This document shows positions 31,241-32,727 of a stretch of DNA of 32,727 bases, one piece after another. The position numbers and the translations under genes were made by a program. The first letter of the stretch is position 1, and every line of letters begins with the position of its first letter. The DNA is from Rothia sp. (in: high G+C Gram-positive bacteria). Lineage in GTDB: Bacteria > Actinomycetota > Actinomycetes > Actinomycetales > Micrococcaceae. Location: positions 1 to 32,727 of the forward strand of contig JAUMUA010000018.1 in NCBI GenBank assembly GCA_030530925.1. Reading direction: 5' to 3'. The notes under the pieces were generated by a model. That model did no database searches. It had not been told where the DNA came from and was given only the letters and a program-made list of their open reading frames with translations.

Positions 31241-32722
31241 ATGGTTGAAATCAATCAGCAAAATTTTCTACAGGAAACAGGCAAAATCATTGCTGTGCAC
31301 GTGGCATATGAATCACGCGCAGCTCAGCGCGGCCGCCGTCCGGCACAGCCTTCGTATTTCTTCAAACCCACCAGTTCGCTCTCTTTCTCAGGTGATCAGG
31401 TCGAGCGCCCCGAGGGCACTGAGCTCATGGCTTTTGAGGGCGAAATTGCCCTGATCATGGGTAAGCAGGCTCGCAGAGTGTCGCTAGAAGACGCCTGGAA
31501 CTACGTTGGCTACGTCACCGCATCCAACGATTTGGGTATCTATGACTACCGTGCGGCAGATAAGGGCTCGAACGTGCGCTCTAAGGGGCGTGACGGCTAT
31601 ACCCCTATCGGACCAGAACTTATCGATGCCTCGCAGGTGAAGCCAAATCAATTGCGCGTTCGCACCTGGGTCAACGGCGATTTGCGCCAAGAAGACACCA
31701 CTGCGGATGAGCACATGATTTTTCCCCTGGCTCAGTTCGTGGCAGATTTATCGCAACACATGACTCTTGAGCCTGGCGATATTATTTTGACCGGCACCCC
31801 AGCGAAATCTTCGGTGATTCAGCCTGGCGATACCGTAGAGATTGAAGTAGATGCACCGCAATCCACTGATCAGCTAACAAGCGGAAAATTGCAAACCCGC
31901 ATTGTGGCAGGCGAGGGCAACTTTAACTCACAGCTTGGCACCCTACCTTCAACCAATGAAACCCAAATTGAAGAAGCCTGGGGATCACGCGAAGAAGCAG
32001 GGCTACCCGCACAACCTGCTCTCACCGATGAGTTACGAAAGCTCCTGCAAGAAATTCCTACCGCCGGTCTTTCAGCCCAGCTACGCCAGCGCGGCCTTAA
32101 TAACGTCGTCATTGAAGGCGTGTACCCACAGACTCCTGGCACCAAGATTGTAGGAACCGCCAAGACGCTGCGTTTTGTGCCCAACCGCGAAGACCTTTTC
32201 AAGAAGCACGGTGGCGGTTTCAATGCACAAAAACAGTGCTTTGACGCCGTGACCGAGGGCGAAGTCATTGTGATTGAAGCTCGCGGTGAACCAGGTTCAG
32301 GCACCTTGGGCGACATCCTCGCCCTTCGTGCACAGCACAACGGTGCCGTGGGCGTGGTAACCGACGGAGGCGTGCGCGATTTCGCAGCCGTCAAAGAAAT
32401 CGGCTTGCCAGTATTCACCCAGGGAGCACATCCTGCAGTTCTTGGTCGCAAGCATGTGCCGTGGGAATACGACGTTGCTATTGCCTGCGGTAACGCAACC
32501 GTGCTTCCCGGCGATGTGATTGTGGGAGACGACGACGGCGTCATCGTAATTCCGCTAGAACTCGCCGACGAAGTGGCTCACGCCGCTGCGGCAAAAGAGC
32601 ACGAAGACGCCTGGGTTGCAGAACGAGTGGCCGAAGGAAACCCTGTTGATGGTCTGTTTCCACCTGTTGGAAAATGGAAAGAAAAATATCAGCAGTGGCT
32701 TCAAGAAAACCCGGTCAACTAG
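31241..32722 (+). CDS. Fusion of an FAH-family hydrolase and an RraA/HMG-aldolase-like domain
   Basis: A complete 493-residue, two-domain protein. Residues about 1-245 are a fumarylacetoacetate-hydrolase-family domain: FFKPTSSLSF, the metal ligands E66 and E68 (FEGEIAL) and D97 (SNDLGIYDYR), and GDIILTGTPA near its end. Residues about 265-470 are RraA/HMG-CHA-aldolase-like: EARGEPGSGTLGDILALRA, then D375-G-G-V-R379-D380, where the Arg and Asp match the aldolase catalytic and metal residues, and PGDVIVGDDDGVIVIP. FAH enzymes hydrolyse or decarboxylate ring-cleavage products; HMG/CHA aldolases release pyruvate from 4-hydroxy-4-carboxy-2-oxo acids. The fusion could join two late steps of aromatic degradation. 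CGAGG lies 8 bases before the ATG. Domains are firm; the reactions are inferred. Confidence 0.8.
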   Translation: MVEINQQNFLQETGKIIAVHVAYESRAAQRGRRPAQPSYFFKPTSSLSFSGDQVERPEGTELMAFEGEIALIMGKQARRVSLEDAWNYVGYVTASNDLGIYDYRAADKGSNVRSKGRDGYTPIGPELIDASQVKPNQLRVRTWVNGDLRQEDTTADEHMIFPLAQFVADLSQHMTLEPGDIILTGTPAKSSVIQPGDTVEIEVDAPQSTDQLTSGKLQTRIVAGEGNFNSQLGTLPSTNETQIEEAWGSREEAGLPAQPALTDELRKLLQEIPTAGLSAQLRQRGLNNVVIEGVYPQTPGTKIVGTAKTLRFVPNREDLFKKHGGGFNAQKQCFDAVTEGEVIVIEARGEPGSGTLGDILALRAQHNGAVGVVTDGGVRDFAAVKEIGLPVFTQGAHPAVLGRKHVPWEYDVAIACGNATVLPGDVIVGDDDGVIVIPLELADEVAHAAAAKEHEDAWVAERVAEGNPVDGLFPPVGKWKEKYQQWLQENPVN

Positions 32723-32727
32723 CTGAT

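Noticed and set aside
1..32727. CRISPR arrays, insertion sequences, prophage genes, tRNA or rRNA genes
   Set aside because: Gaps between genes are short and are mostly accounted for by terminators and promoters; no repeat-spacer pattern, transposase, integrase or tRNA-like cloverleaf was seen.

Overview
The window looks like the chromosome of a Micrococcaceae actinobacterium, most likely a Rothia of the dentocariosa/aeria type. This rests on actinobacterial gene order (clgR, DUF3046, recA, recX; miaB, miaA, dapF; hflX; lexA beside a LysM gene; hisB, hisH, priA; DUF1844 beside infC, rpmI, rplT), on the actinobacteria-specific PriA enzyme, and on a base composition that looks only moderately G+C by eye. 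The genus is an inference; no search was run. I saw no tRNA, rRNA, insertion sequence, prophage gene or CRISPR array.

Layout. (1) 1-4340: ClgR-type regulator, terminator, DUF3046 gene, recA, recX with a long disordered N-terminus, and a winged-helix protein of the AlkZ/YcaQ DNA-glycosylase family. The recA leader carries LexA-like operators and two DnaA-box-like 9-mers, and the recA-recX gap holds overlapping hairpins. (2) 4412-5479: an orphan kinase-fold protein on the minus strand. (3) 5514-8993: the tRNA A37 modification pair miaB-miaA, then dapF. (4) 9126-13546: an RsmC-like methyltransferase (minus), then hflX overlapping a DinG-like helicase. (5) 13638-15010: lexA and a divergent LysM membrane protein, the arrangement of SOS-induced cell-division inhibitors. 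(6) 15046-18530: hisC, hisB, hisH, a 55-residue membrane protein, and priA; other histidine genes are not in this window. (7) 18612-20052: an SseB-family gene and a DUF1844 gene, convergent on a shared terminator. (8) 20151-23483: the infC-rpmI-rplT translation operon with a good promoter, a long leader, an attenuator and an AUU start for IF3, then a SpoU-type RNA methyltransferase overlapping a NUDIX hydrolase.

(9) 23560-32722 is an accessory catabolic island: a GMC oxidoreductase and an aldehyde dehydrogenase (minus), an AraC-type regulator (plus), a phenol-hydroxylase/3-hydroxybenzoate-hydroxylase-like flavoprotein and an MHS-type transporter (minus), and a fusion of a fumarylacetoacetate-hydrolase domain with an RraA/HMG-aldolase-like domain (plus). 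Together they read as uptake, alcohol-to-acid oxidation, ring hydroxylation and late hydrolysis/aldol cleavage of an aromatic compound. No ring-cleavage dioxygenase lies in the window, so substrate and route are open. This island is the most novel-looking part; the infC leader and the SOS control regions are the best regulatory material.

Intrinsic terminators with long perfect stems close most units and are often shared by convergent genes. Several genes (miaB, hisC, the SpoU methyltransferase) have a TANNNT -10 hexamer 6-7 bases before a GTG start and no Shine-Dalgarno, which suggests leaderless mRNAs.
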